Positions 46,360-59,239 of a DNA stretch of 64,000 bases are shown one piece after another (the stretch's first letter is position 1; the number at the start of each line of letters is the position of its first letter). A model generated the notes under the pieces. That model saw only the letters and a list, made by a program, of their open reading frames with translations, made no database searches and was not told the origin of the DNA. Source of the DNA: Aristolochia californica (lineage: Eukaryota > Streptophyta > Magnoliopsida > Piperales > Aristolochiaceae); the NCBI GenBank assembly GCA_029961685.1, contig JARWKL010000015.1, positions 25,699,220 through 25,763,219 on the forward strand, written 5' to 3'. Position numbers and translations under genes: made by a program.

Positions 46360-47950
46360 ACCTATGACCCAATCTACCATTCATGTACTATTATAAAAAC
46401 TCTAAAAAATTAATCATTGTTGAATTTATGAAAAAAAGAAATACTTCATTTACTTAGTGTAATCAGAGTACATGAACCCCTGTTTATAAAAAAAAACATG
46501 AAATTCATATCCTTGTGTGACCTCTCTACATGGTGGGAGACACCTACATCCTCAATCTTAACAAAAATTGGTCAACCCTGCTGACTTTCACACTAGAAAT
46601 TTCTACTAAATTCAATGCTTGCCAAAAATAAAGGTATCAATGTTATCTATTTATCCAATCTTTTTTAATTGTTTACTAAATATAAAAAAAAATCTTAGCC
46701 GAATATGTATTTGGGTAATCTTACCTGATTATTATTTATTAAATGAAACAAAAGAGTCAGCATATACGCTTATGAAATTATATATTAAAGTAATTTAATA
46801 AAATCTATATAAAGATATAAAGATTAATTCTAATTTCATGTATATTATTTTTAAATTTTTAAATAGAGATACATCAATGATTGAACTTTTTTTCAGATTA
46901 TTTAATTTTCTTAATAAACGTATTTCTTTGGTGTTTTTTTATTTTCCTTTTTACTATTTTATTTCAGAATCCTATGTCCTATATTTGATTCACTGAGTTT
47001 TTTACATGGATATAATTTTTGCTTGAGTAATTCTTTATAATTTTTTTATGATTTTTTACATATTTTAAATTAGTTTTTTTATTTATACTGTTTACTTACA
47101 ATGAGGGACATCATTTGACACACCACATATGCACATAACAAGACCAAACTCAAACGTCAATGACCGGAATATCCTGAGTCACCTTTTAGCTGATGGCCTG
47201 TTATAAGTTTATCAACTATGAACAAATAAAAATGTAATTAAACTAACAACTAAAAAGGGTTCATCTAAATTGAAAAGTTTAAAATTTTAATTGAAGATTA
47301 TGATTTTAAAACATTTCAAAGTCCATCATAAAATACAAAATACTAGTGATATTGCTTCGAGGGAGTACCATGGGCTCTCGATGCACAAACCCATTGCCTG
47401 GGTGTTTCAATGTCATCATCCTCGGTGAGAATTGGAATATGCCAATAACCCCTTTCAGACTCCTAAAACCACAGAGAAAACAAATGAGTCAACACAGACT
47501 CCCCACTGTTCAAAGTACATATGACTCAATCAGGGTATGCCAATCAAATAATCATCAACAGCACACCGACCAAGTAAGGCTTAACTTATTGCCCATCTAT
47601 AATACTGCAGGCCGATTGAAACATTGTGAATAAAATCACCTGTATTACAATTGAATATGGCGGTGGCATGTGGAATGTTAGACCATCGTCTCTAGAGAAT
47701 GTAAGCCGAACCTACAAGCTTTCCACAGGTCAGCTGATAATCAAGCAGTTAAATAGAAATAGCAACCATCTTTCTTAATGGCAAAATTTGATTTTAACTG
47801 AAGATTTTTCTTTTTTTATCAACTAACAATTCAAAATCATTGACATAAGTGACTATCCTTTATGATCAGGCTTGTCCCTTGATAGAAATTGTCTTCCAAA
47901 TATTTTGTCGGACCATATCTTTGGATGCTTAAGGATGTTGAATTTTTTTT
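46360..47950. other. gene-free stretch
   Basis: Very AT-rich to about 47340. The part at 47340-47720 is less AT-rich with short open frames on both strands, but I do not recognise any product and see no splice chain. Confidence 0.4.
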
Positions 47951-48325
47951 TTTTTGAAAACGAATTCAAAACAGTTGAAATTTATAAATCACAAAGAATC
48001 TGACTTTATCAGGATAGTTAAAGAGTTCTAAACGAAGATGAGTCTGTGTTATGAAGAGTCATTAGTAGAAATAAACCAGTATGTAATTTCTCAATAAATT
48101 GATGTGAAAGTGTAAAACATAGTAATACAAAGAAAAAAATCAAGAAAGAAAAGTGAAACCAGAATGCACTCGCTGTGAGAAATAATAGAGAAGTAGGGTC
48201 AAAAAATCTGGATCTCCTCTTCTTCTCTTTCCTCTCAATCTCCCTTCTTCTATCTAATTCTCACTCCAGTTTTTTTTTTTTCATTTTTTTGTTATGAAGC
48301 TCAAGAATTCATCTTGGTATCAAAG
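47951..48325 (+). repeat. LTR 3' end with primer-binding site, degenerate
   Basis: A CT-rich stretch (48205-48265) leads to TTGGTATCAAAGTC at 48313-48326, a primer-binding-site-like word after an LTR-like end. The 5' boundary is not visible. Confidence 0.4.
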
Positions 48326-48498
48326 TCATGAATTCTAGACCCTTGAAAAGTTGAGAACTGACCAAGTTCAAGTTGAGATTTTAAAAGCTCATTGCTTTGT
48401 TGAAGCCATTGAAGACCTACGTATAAATTTTTTTGTAATTTCCCTTTTATTTTTATATTAATATGTTATATGGCAAGCTACAGTTGTAAACTCCAGCT

Positions 48499-48945
48499 TG
48501 AGAGGAAATGTTAAAAGATACAATTTGTGTTTACTTGGATTCTAAGGAAAGTATTTTCTTACAAAAAATTATTTCTAAGGGTGTAAAGGGAGCAAAGGTG
48601 TTATTGTCATTTATTAATGTTTTATGTTATAAATGCGTGAGAAGAGAGAACCCAAAGTATCCTTTTCCAGAATTTCAACGTGAATTACTCCTTTCTAGGT
48701 CTCTTTTTTTTTTTTGTAATATCATGAAATTCACAAGGTATCAAAGCAAGTGCTAATATGTGAGCCTCCACCCAAAAAGTCCACATGTTGGAACCACAAA
48801 AGATGGCCTACACATAAGGAGAGTTAAAGAAAAGTCTCATATGAATTAGTAAGTACAAGATCTTGGATTTATTAGTTAGAAAAAGATTTCCTTACTTAAC
48901 TAGTCATTTTAGGATGGGCCTTGGACCCAACGTCACAATCTTGTT
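48499..48945 (+). mobile_element. LTR/TRIM-like remnant
   Basis: A purine tract (CTTGAGAGGAAA) and LTR-like start (about 48508) are followed by an LTR end and AGGTATCAAAGCAAG (48737), then a short internal part with CCACAAAAGATGGCCTACAC and a second LTR-like stretch, 48822-48945. The latter aligns by eye with 3207-3323 (AGTAAGTACAAGATCTTGGATTTATTAGTT, broken by a few mismatches). No coding. Confidence 0.55.
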
Positions 48946-50760
48946 GCAATATATTAGTTTGTGTTAACTAAGCTTTATTTATTTGTCAATTTTATGGGTT
49001 CCCTAGAAATATGTAATTTTGAATATTGTTTAAGTTATAAATAGGGGAGAGAGGTCTATAAACCCTAATCTCCCCCCTCTCTTTTCTTCCTACTTGGTAT
49101 GAAAGTTGAGTATGTGCGTTGATTTGATCAACTCACGAAGATAAGTCATCAATCAACCTACTTCTTGTGTTCAATAGTTTCTTTCTTTTTCGTCATCTTG
49201 TTTTCTCTCCTTCATCTAAAAATTCACCTTTCACTCTTCTTCCCTATACCAATTTGCCAAGGTTTTTCACCAAACATCTTCTTAAAGTTTCTCCAAGATT
49301 TCCAGCATGTCCAATAATACCGGGGACAAACTGAAAGAGAAAGCCAAAGGCAATTTGCAACAAGTGAAGCAAAACCCAATTTGGTTTAGAATCTGAGCCT
49401 TTCTAGCAAAGACTGTCATCTTAGTCGATATTGAAACTCAAACCTCATCAATCAGTTCAAAGAGGGTCAATCCCTACAGTCACTGTAGCCAGAGGTGCAA
49501 CCTGCTGCCGCCATTAGTAGGACCACAAAAACAGAGCCCTAAGTCTTCTCTTGCAAATACTTCAAAAGAAAATTTTTAATTTCTCAAGTTCTTGGCAGTC
49601 ACCAGATTACTCACATGTGGGAGCACACCTAAGCCAAATGGAGGCGAAGGGTCGCCGCCTTCGATCACTATACCTACATGCACTCATGCTACTCTGCCAG
49701 CATGTCTTCTCTGCTGCTCAATGGCATCCACACATCACAAAAATAAAAAATCAAAGACATTTGCTCTCATCACAACATCATCTCTTTTTCAGAGGTGTGC
49801 ACAACGAATTTAAAATCCCTATTTTGCAAGAAGTCAGCCTGGAGAAGATCAATTGTGTTAAGTGACTCAAAAACCCTGTTCTCATATCATGTTAAATTTT
49901 GCAAGAAAAGAGAAGTGGGAGTATGGGTCATAGAGTCATGGTTTTTCATAATTGAGCATCTTTCTTTCATTCATCTCGTTTTCAAAGTTTCATAGCAACA
50001 ATACTTCATCCTCATACAAGGAAAAGAAGAGTATTTTCTTGCAAAAATCAAGCATCAAACCTGTCATCCTTATCCTTAGACGAAAAATTTGTCAGCAATT
50101 AACCACCCTAGACATCTTCTTCAAAGATGAACAGCACAATCCAAATGCAATGAACAGAACACATGTATGACAAGTTCGGTCAACTGGAGGCTGAATTTCA
50201 CTTCATTTTCCCTCCTAACCTCCGTGGGATTCTCTCCTTCGGATTCCCCGTCTGCCCAAATTCCCTCACTAGTGAACCTACTTACACCTCTGTGCCACAT
50301 TTGACCTTCCCATTACCTCTATATCTACCAATTGCTTGGAATTCAGCCTAAAACATGCTCACTCTAAGGCAATTCTGGAAAAGCCACAAGAGGAAGGTTT
50401 CCATCAATGGTTGTTGTGGGCAATGCATATGCTCTATATAAACTTTATGCTGCCTACAGAAAGAGAATAATTGATTTGGAAAGAGAAAAGAGGAGAAGGG
50501 CCACAGGGATTTTGACGATTTTGAGGTGGGATGGCACATGGTATTTTTGAGTTTTAGTTAATTTTTTGGTCAATTTCTGGTTATTTTTAATTGTCAACTT
50601 GGTCAATTTGATGAGTAATTTTGAGGTCTATTCTCATGGTCCAATTTCTGGTATGCTTTGACGTGATTTTTTCTAACTAGTCTTGGCAGTTGTTATTTAG
50701 AGGTTGTATATTAGTAGTTTCTTATTGTTATGCACTTTAGTTTAATATCTCTTGCATGTG
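48946..50760. other. LTR-like and unassigned repeat DNA
   Basis: TTATAAATAGGGGAGAG (49034) and TTGGTATGAAAGTTGAG (49095) look like an LTR promoter and a decayed primer-binding site. A following frame reads MSNNTGDKLKEKAKGNLQQV (about 49308) before a stop, possibly the start of a retroelement gag. The rest to 50760 has only broken frames I cannot assign. Confidence 0.35.
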
Positions 50761-53383
50761 TGTTAATATTGTTAAAGTTCATGGGTATTTTGGCAATTTT
50801 ACTCTAGGGTATTGTGGTCCAGCAATCTAATTGGATAGAAGTGAGTTAGACATGCTCACCAATATAATTTTTTACATTTTCTTATTACTGTTTGATTGCT
50901 GTAATTAAGATAACGAGAGTAGAGGCATTATGGTCATTTTATACTAAAATCATTTTAAGTTATCAATAAAGAGGTTAGGGTGCAGATCCTCCAACCAATC
51001 TCTTTCTCTCAAAATGAGACTTCCCCTTCTCTTCTCTTACCTTCTTCTCTTCCTCACTTTCTTGTTGCAAAATTCTCACTTTCTGTTTTTTACATGGTTT
51101 TTTTTTTTGAAAAAGATGTATATATATATAAACAAGAAAAATACATAAATTACAAAGAGGGGAGCATTTCCTTGACAACCAGCGATTGTAGGGTAGCTCC
51201 GTGTTTAGCAAACTCATCGTCTGCCGAATTTGCGGATCTCGGAATGTGAGACCAAATACAAGATAAAAATGAACAAATTTCAATAATCTCCCAAAAAATG
51301 TCCCAATGGCGCCACGAGGGAGGGGATGCACGCTCGCACCATCCAATGACCAGCTTTGAGCCCCCTTCAATATGGAGGGGACCTGTGCACTTATCTCTAA
51401 AAACGCGGAGCCCATTGAGGAGACCATGAAGCTCCGCAGACGTAGAGTCGGTGATTCCTAAAGGGCCAGCATATGAATAAAGTTGGTTGCCTAGGTGATC
51501 CGAGATAACCCAGCCGAATCCAGAGAGCCCGGGATTACCAAGAGAAGAACCGTCAAAGTTCAACTTAAGGTAACCAGGATCAGGAGGGATCCATTCCTGC
51601 ATCGTCCGGACCTTTGTCCTTGAGTGCATCCTGGCCAAATTAAACCAGTTCTCAAGGATAGGGGTCCCCACAAAAGAGGAAAAAGACTTCTTCGTCAGGA
51701 GCCAAGAATTGTTGTGGTATCAGAGCAATCTATCTAATTGTTGTGGTTTTCTAAGAATGAATCCTCCTCCCCTCAAGCCTACAAGTTTTCCAGGAAGGAG
51801 AATTTCAGAAAATTGTTGCCAATTGAAGGTAAAGGTCCAACCTCTTTCCATTTATTTGTGCATAACCTTAGAGTTGATGTCTGGTGCTATCAATTGAACA
51901 ACTTCATGTGATACATGTGCCCCTTGAAGGTTGTTAGGGTTTCTTTTACCCTATTCTTGTCTGTGCAGCCTTCATGGACCTTGTGTTTGCCTGCATCATC
52001 AGCATCAGTTCGAATTAACTACTTAAGACGTTTTTTTAGAATTGGTGGATAGTATTAGTGAACTTATACCAATTGGAGTTTAGGTACTCTAATTATTCCA
52101 TTGTGTGTGGGACTCACATTACTTGTGCAGGCTAATTCTGTGACTTTTTTTTATCTCGGTGCCTCTGAATTATATTTCAGCAAGTGTCGTGGAGTTGTTT
52201 GTTGGAAAAATTAGTTGCAGACTCCAGTGAAGTTGTTACACCCTCAAGAGGCTCAGAAAGTTCAGATTGCAAGGAGTCGCACACTATCCAGATAACCTCT
52301 ACCAAGCTGAATGGAAGAAACGACATTAATTGGTCTAGATCTGTTCGATTGTTTCTTATGGCCAAAAATAAGTGGAAATTCCTGTGAAAGGATCCCCTGG
52401 TTCCTGCAAATGAGGACTAAGAGGTTGAAGATAGTAAAGTTATGGCTTAAATGGTCAACAGCATGGAGGAAACTCTTAAGTGATCAAGTTATGAACTGCA
52501 TTACAGCAAAAGAGATTGGGGATACATTGAAGGCAATTTTCCTGTCAACTTACTGTCAATAAACAAACTAACTCAGTCTCTTAATTGTTCCAGCACATTT
52601 GTCCCTCTCATTGCATGTTTCAGGACATGCAGACGAGGAGGCAAGCTGGTTCGGGGCATGAGAGAGATGGATTGTACTATCTTGATGTTGTTCCAGAAAT
52701 GAAGTCAATTGCATTACAAACTGCATCTTCCCCTAACGGCATCTGCACTTGGGACGTCCGTCAATACTCAAGCTCCGTCAGTTTCTTCCTACTATTCCTT
52801 CTAATACGTCCTTTGATTGTCTATTATGTCAGCTAGGGAAACACCACTGCAATTAGTTTCCTCTAGTTGACAGAGTGGTCCTTTTTCTCTAGTACATTCA
52901 GATGTATGGGTCCATAAGTGGTGATAGTTTCCAGTGTTTTTTAGATGGTGATAGTTGAGTGACTTGGGTGTACCTCCTTCGGGAGAAAACATGTGTTTGA
53001 TGTATTTCTCAAATTCTATGCTGAAATAAAACACAATTTGGTGCTTTTATTCAAGTCTTTCGTTCCACTTTTTGCACCATGCATGGATCATTCATCAAAC
53101 TTCATGTGTGTATACTCCCCAGTAAAATGGGGTAGCAAAAAGCAAGAACCGACATCCGCTTGAAATTGCAAATGCATGTTCAATTGAAAGCTCGAAAATT
53201 TTTGTTTTAAATGAATGTTCCAAAGTCATTCTAGGGAGATGCAGTCCTTACAGCCTGCTATTTGATTCATCCCATGCCATCTTCTATGTTAGGTGGTCGT
53301 ATAACTATGCATTTGTTGAAAACTAGGACCAAACTATTTGATTCACCTCTTAGAGTTTTTGGCTCCATTTCTTTTGTTCATTA
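50761..53383 (+). mobile_element. Ty1/copia element 1: LTR, gag and integrase remnants
   Basis: A putative 5' LTR (50761-51094, TGTTAATATTG to TTTTTTACA) and primer-binding site (TGGTATCAGAGC, 51715-51726) are separated by a LINE insertion. Downstream are gag traces (TKLNGRNDINWSRSVRLFL near 52300; KEIGDTLKAIF near 52510), zinc-binding pre-integrase (CQLGKHHCN near 52830) and integrase (YTPQ*NGVAKSKNR near 53115; RVFGSISFVHYVDLH near 53355-53397), all with stops and frameshifts. Copia 2 is inserted after this point (56441), so the rest lies right of the window. Confidence 0.8.
51098..51705 (-). mobile_element. LINE fragment (copy a): RNase H end and poly(A)
   Basis: The minus frame at 51150-51671 is open for 173 codons: NWFNLARMHSRTK, then YLKLNFDGSSLGNPG, SYAGPLGI, SAELHGLLNGLR, IEGGSKLVIGW and HIPRSANS, a nearly complete LINE RNase H domain. 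A T11 run at 51098-51108 is its poly(A) tail. The 5' part is missing from about 51705. It sits exactly between the LTR end (TACA-TGG) and the primer-binding site of copia 1. It is of the same subfamily as copy c at 61495-63213. Confidence 0.88.
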
Positions 53384-53450
53384 TGTTGATCTACACTTTT
53401 TTTTTTTTTTTTTGATAAAAGTGGTAATGTATTAAAAAAGAAGAAGAAAA

Positions 53451-54202
53451 TTATACACTAAGGGGGCCTCCCGTTACAACCATTGCAGGAAGGGAGGTCC
53501 CGTGTTTAGCAAGCCCATTTGCCAAGGAATTGGCAGCACAAGGAATATGAGATATCATGTACAAGAAAGGTTGGCCACAATGTCCAGACCACGATGATAA
53601 AAAGATTAGTGTCTCCATGGAGGGGTGGAAGCGGCGGACCACCAATGATTAATAACACAGGAGTCTCCTTCAACAATGAGGGAGTCGTAGAGATGGTTTT
53701 TGAAAGTGGCTAAACCGTGATATAAGGCCCGGAGCTCTGCATCGATGGAATCAAAAATTCCCATTGGCCCTGCGTATGAGAAGTGGATGTTACCCAGGGC
53801 ATCCCTAATAACTACCCCAAAGTCGGCAAGTCCCAAACTACCCCGAGCGCTACCATCAAAATTCAGCTTGAGAACACCATGGGGAGGGGGGGACCACGGA
53901 ATCCATGTAGGAGGCCTCCGGCTTCCCCGCATTTGTGCAATACATCGCCAATTGGTCCGCAGAGAGGAGCCACTAAAAGAGCTGAAGTCCTTCTTGGTGT
54001 GAAACCAAATTGAGATCAAACCCACAATCATTTCCGTGATGGCCTTAATAGAGAGAAGTTTAGAGTTGAAACGTCTATTGTTTCTCTCCTGCCAAATCAG
54101 CCATGGGATGTACCCAAGGCAAGCCGACGCAATCATACGCCCCAACTTAGGTATAGGGAGGTGCAGGAGAAAATGAACCACATCCGATAAATGTTGAGGC
54201 AT
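53451..54202 (-). pseudogene. LINE RNase H domain of copy b
   Basis: WIPWSPPPHGVLKLNFDGS at about 53880, GLADFGVVIRD, FSYAGPMGIFDSIDAELRAL and IVEGDSCVINHWW form one open minus frame (53606-54202). The domain finishes in another frame with HIPCAANSLANGLAKHG (53451-53645). One frameshift near 53620-53640 splits it. Confidence 0.88.
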
Positions 54203-56320
54203 ACAAAAAGTAATGCCAATGCAATGGAAGATACGAGTCCATATTTGCCACGAGGACTAGCAATGGAGTAGCAAATGTTGGATCGTTTCATCATTGTGGG
54301 AGCATAGTGTGCAAAGCTTGCAAGGGGCCGTATTGCCTCTCCTTCTAAGATTGTCCGCCGTGGAGATCTTTCCATAAAGAGCACCCCAAAGGAAGAATTT
54401 AATCTTTGGGGGAACCAACGTCTTCCAGGCAATAGAACTGATGCGGGGAGGTATGTGACTCGACTCTATCAGTGATGAGCCGATAGGTAGACAAGACAGA
54501 GAAACTACCACAGCTGTCAGGCACCCAGATGAGCTTATCCGGAGTAGTGGGTCTACTGTCGATTTCCTACAAGTCTGATAAGAGCTGAGACGCAATAATA
54601 GCTTCTGAATCCAAAAGGCTCCATCGGAAAAAGAGATTTCAACATCCCAGAGAGGTCTAGCAATCAGGAACCATGGCATTCTAGGAGGAGCAAATGGGGA
54701 GGAGAGGGGGAGTAAGAAGTGCTCAATTCCAAACCTTTACACCAAGGATTAGACCAAAATCAAATAGTTTCCCCATTGCCTACAAAGAAATTGACCCCAA
54801 TACAAAAGAACGAGATCAATGGAAAGAGAGAGCGCCAAAGGGGGGAGAGACGCCGCTAGTCCACCATCTTCCGTCTAGGCTGAGATTCCTGTCCACTATA
54901 GGCTTCCAAATGGCACTAGGGAAGTGCCATAACCACTTAAGGAGGCAAGCAGAGTTCATATCTCTGGTAAGACGAAAGGTTGAGTCACCCCAAATCCTTG
55001 GATTGACAGACATTTGCCCAACTAACTAGGTGGTACTTAAAGCCATCACTTGAACCGTGCCATAGGAATCTTTAACGGATCCAATCAATTTGGTTGCAGA
55101 TTTCCACAAGGCAACGGAAGAATGACAAGAAAAAAATCAGGATTCCATCAATAGTAGCTCAGAGAAGGGTGAGCCTTCCAGCAAAAGACAGAAATCGACC
55201 CCGCATGTAGCCAACCGTTGTACTAGTTTCTCGATGACCAAGTTCCATAGCTGTTTGAGAGATCTACCAACGAAAAGAGGGAGCCCCAAATGAGAGGTGG
55301 GGAGGGTTCCAATTTGACATCCAAGAAGGTCAGCCAAGCTATAAAGAGTGCTCTCCGAAATGTCGAACCCAAAAATAGATGTTTTGCTCCAGCCCACTTT
55401 CTAACCCGTAGTAAGCTCAAAAAAACCAAGAAGAGACTTGATGCACTAAGCCTCTTCAACTGTACTAATGCCAAAGAGAATGGTGTCATCCGCAAATTGC
55501 AGCAGCGGGATATCAAGGTCAGCCTGAGAGGAGATCAGTTGGATCTATCATGTCGATTTGGCAGCCCAAACTAGTCAAGCGAGTTATTCCGCCACAAGAT
55601 TGAAAAGTAAGGGGGAAAGCAGGTCTCCTTGCCGGATGCCTCTAGATCCCTTAAAGTAACCCAGAGTGGTACCATTGAGCAAAAGAGACTAACTCGCAGA
55701 TGAAATGCAGTTGTGGATCCAATACTGCCATTTGGGTCTGAAACCCATTTTTTTGCAAGAGATCGCCCATATGGGACCAGCAGACTCGATCAAAAGCTTT
55801 TTCCAGGTTGAGCTTAAGAGCAAAGCATGGTCGGCCAAGACGGCTAAGATGATCCATCAATTCATGAGTCGCCATGGCTGAATCCCAAATATTTCTTCCT
55901 CGAACGAAAGCAAATTGGCACGGGTGGACCAGAATTGGCATGGCTACTTTGAGGCGATTGGCAAGGATCCTTGCAATGATTTTGTAGGAGTTGGATGTAA
56001 GACTTTATCGGCCAGTAATCCCTAGGGTGCTCGGGGATTGGCTTTTTGGGGATTAAAGCAATGAAAGAGGCTCCCATGTGTCGATATGATAGCCCATGGG
56101 AGTAGAAAGAATGAACCATCTCCGATATATCCTCTTTAATAATAGGCCAGCAATGCTTAACAAACTCGCCATTGAATCCGTCCGGACCAGGAGCATGATC
56201 AAAGGCAAGACCCAAAGTGGCAAGTTCAATTTCCTTCTGAGAAAAGGGCCTATCCAACATGGATGCCAGACCAGTAGGCATCAAGGAGACCCAATTAGAG
56301 CGACGCCGGGCTGAGGCCAC
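54133..56320 (-). pseudogene. LINE reverse transcriptase and zf-RVT remnant of copy b
   Basis: Pieces in three frames cover fingers and palm (55862-56320), palm with KAFDRVCW (55651-55941), the FADD active site with LPLLQFADDTILFG (about 55480-55510), thumb/connection (LGLPLFVGRSLK near 55280) and the zf-RVT part (PPKIKFFLWGAL near 54400; LCTLCSHNDETIQHLL near 54290). The family role is target-primed reverse transcription. At least four frame breaks make this copy inactive. Confidence 0.88.
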
Positions 56321-56431
56321 CGAGTAAAAGAAACGAGTGTTACCATCCCCTTTGCTAAGCCATTTGAAATGCGCTCTGTTTCCAACAAATAAGCTCAGAG
56401 TAGGAGATATCTTGCAAATGTTGATCTACAC

Positions 56432-56440
56432 ATTGATAAG
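56432..56440 (+). other. copia 1 remnant between LINE b and copia 2
   Basis: Nine bases, ATTGATAAG, lie between the LINE b target duplication and the copia 2 LTR. They continue the copia 1 sequence and fix the nesting order. Confidence 0.7.
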
Positions 56441-57239
56441 TGTTAAATATAACGTAAAAGGTAGTTTGTTCGTTTCACAATCTATATATGTCAGGGAGAG
56501 TACTAGTAGTTTCAGCAAGTCTATATTTGTCCATGATCCAATTTTCATAGAATTTGGACATGTAACTATGGAGATATAAGGAGTTCTTGTCTGAGCGGTA
56601 GAGAGGTCCTTTTCTCTCTACTCAATTTAATAAAAGGGAGATGAGGCTCAACTTTTTGCCCAATCCAGAGTTGTATGCTCTTCTCCAAAAATCCTCCTTT
56701 CTTCTTCTCTTTACCTCTTCATTCTCTCAACTCTCTTTTCTTCAATAATTGACATGGTATCAAAGCGACTGATCTTGATTTCAAGCCAATGAAGCATCCT
56801 CTCTCCCTCTACTAAATATAGCACCATCCTAAAAAAGAAAATTTCAGTGGTTGGTCTTGACTAGTGTCAAAATTTTGAATTCTTTGGTCTCTTTCTCTGC
56901 CATAACCCTAAGGTCGATGGTTTCTACTACTAATTGAGTAGTCCTATGTATGACTAGTGCCCAGAGAGGGTTCTTTATTTGGGATTCTCCCATTCTCAGT
57001 GTGTGTAGACTCCAATACTGTTTGGTGCCTGCGTCATCCTCTAGAAGCTAACGTCAGTCTGGATTAAGTGAATTCTGGTACTTGCTAGTTGAAAATTCCT
57101 ACAATTCGGGTTTTACACATAGTATCAGGTACTCTTGTGACTGTTTGATGAAACCCTAATTTTTCTTTAGTGGGGCCCTCCTAGTCTGTGCAACATCACA
57201 GGTGAAATTGAGATATGAATTGAGTATTTACTTGTATCT

Positions 57240-57960
57240 ATGGCTGATTCTGGTGAGATTATTACTCACTCAAGAGAATTTGGGGGATCAAAAGGGAAAG
57301 ATTCAATCTTAATTACTACTACAAGATTGAACGAATACAATTATCTAAGCTGGTCCAAAACTGTTCGAATTTATCTTAAAGCCAGAAGAAAATCGAAGTT
57401 TATTAAAGTTGTTTCTCCAATACCACTTCCAAATGATTGGGAAGCAAAGGACAGTCAAGTAATGACTTAGTTGCTGAACAATATGGACTCAATATTAAGA
57501 AATCAGATCATGAATTGTCAAACAACGAAGGAGATGTGGGTGTCCTTGGAATCACTATATACATGGAGAGCAATTCATCTCTTGTCTATGATTTAAATGC
57601 TAGACACTTCAGTCTTATGAGAGGGAAGAGAATTGTCATTGATTATTATAGTGAACGGCAAGGTATATTGCAAGATATTAACAGGTTCCATCCACTCACT
57701 ACTAATGAAAAGGAACTTCAAATGCAACAAGGATAGCTACATGTAACAAAATTTCTAGATGGATTGAGAGCAGATTTTAACGCAGTCAAGGCTCAGTTGC
57801 TAGCTTCCATCGCTCTCCATAGCCTTTAACAGAGTTATGCTTGCAAGGACTGCAATTATGTCCAAAGGAAACAAGGATAATAAAAGTGTTAATGCATCCA
57901 CATTTAATTCCTTTGGTCAATCAAAGTCTAAACAAGGTGGTGGGAGTGTTAGAGGCAGAG
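57240..57960 (+). pseudogene. gag of copia 2
   Basis: An ATG at 57240 begins MADSGEIITHSREFGGSKGK, continuing to LNEYNYLSWSKTVRIYLKAR and FIKVVSPIPLPNDWEAKDSQVM, the N-terminal gag/UBN2 pattern. A TAG at about 57468 stops it, and the following LLNNMDSILRNQIMN is in frame just beyond. Later parts are in other frames, with a Gly/Arg-rich tail near 57930-57970. Confidence 0.87.
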
Positions 57961-58749
57961 GCAAAGAAGATTCAGGTAGAAGATGAAGCCAGAATAATGG
58001 AAGATGTAATAAAAAGCGTGTTCATTGTGGACGCACTAACCAATTTCTCTGACAAGAGTTGGGTTAAGTTTGGCAAGCCCGCCTGCACAAACTCATTGAC
58101 TCGTGATAATATTGAGCCCTTGACTAGACACATGGTTGGTATTTTATAGGAAGCACCAGATGAGTTGCAACAACTTGCTCAACACATGGCTCTACTTTAG
58201 CTCCTTCCTCTTCAGCTTCTGTTGCACAACTTCCACTTCCTATAGCTACTCTTGCCAAGTCAGACATGTCAGCTCTACATGTGTGTCTTGTGTCTTGTGT
58301 CTTCTAGAGTAATTGACTTAGGAGCCTCTACTTATATGTTAGGCATGTCTTCTTTATTTACAAATCTGAGGAAGTCCTCACTAGGTAAGCATATTACACT
58401 TGTTGATGGGTTTGTCTATTGTTCAAGGAGTGAATAATATCACACTTACTTCATCTGTGTTCTTCATTCCAAAATTTCCACATAATTAGTTGTTTTTTAG
58501 TCAACTACCTAAATCTTTGATTTGTTTTAAAACTTTATCCTTCTCACTCTGTTTCAGGACCGACAAGAAAGATGATAAATTCCGCGCATGAAAGAGGACT
58601 ATACCACTAGGAAGGATCACCACAGATATCTTCATCAGCTCTCCATGCTGCATCTTCACCCTTTCAATGGCATCTACGAGTTGGTCATCCTTCTCTAGCA
58701 AAGTTGGTCTAATTATTTCCTACATTTCCATCAAGTTTACTTTATCAAT

Positions 58750-59225
58750 GTGAGTCATGTTAATTGGGCAAGCATCATTGGAGCATTTTTCCATTGAGTC
58801 GGACGAAGAGTAGAAAATTGTTTGAAATTGTTCAATCTAATGTATTGGGATGTCCAGTGCCTAGTATTTTTAGCTACAAATATTTTGTTATGACTTTCGT
58901 CACAACTAGTTGGGTGTATCTCCTACAGGAGAAGTCTGAAGTATTTGATGTATTTCAAACCTTGTATAACCAATTTGGTACATTACTCTAGAGTCTACGT
59001 ACTGACAATGGGTTAGAATTCATGAATAAGTTTATTGCATTTTTTCAACACCATGATATACTCCATCAATCATCTTGTGTTTTTACTCCACTAAAAAATG
59101 GAGTAGCAAAACGTAAGAATCGGTATTTGTCAGAAGTAGCTCGAACAACGCTTATTCGCATGCATGTACCTAAGTCCAATTAGGGAGACAATTGTGCTTA
59201 CTGCATGCTTTCTTATTAACAAGAT
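58750..59225 (+). pseudogene. integrase core of copia 2
   Basis: GKHHWSIFPLSRTKS (58764) is the end of the zinc-binding part. VMTFVTTSWVYLLQEKSEVF near 58880-58940 corresponds to the first core strand, although the usual DDFSR is altered to TFVTT. TDNGLEF-type sequence (near 59000) and FLLTRCPH (near 59220) follow in other frames. The missing first aspartate and the stops mean it is inactive. Confidence 0.8.
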
Positions 59226-59239
59226 GTCCTCATTTGTAA

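Larger units (their letters stand above)
53398..56417 (-). mobile_element. LINE (copy b), 5'-truncated, with 14-bp target duplication
   Basis: ATGTTGATCTACAC flanks it at 53384-53397 and 56418-56431, and an 18-T run (poly(A) tail) starts at 53398. On the minus strand the order is reverse transcriptase (about 56350-55130), zf-RVT-like region (54680-54250) and RNase H (54200-53450). RT motifs seen are FDHAPGPDGFNGEFVK, ASFIALIPKK, LNLEKAFDRVCW and the catalytic FADD at 55485-55496. The endonuclease half was never copied in. Frameshifts and stops break it into pieces. Confidence 0.93.

Noticed and set aside
47340..47720. Possible gene exons
   Set aside because: Composition is suggestive, but no recognisable product, no splice chain and no supporting neighbours.
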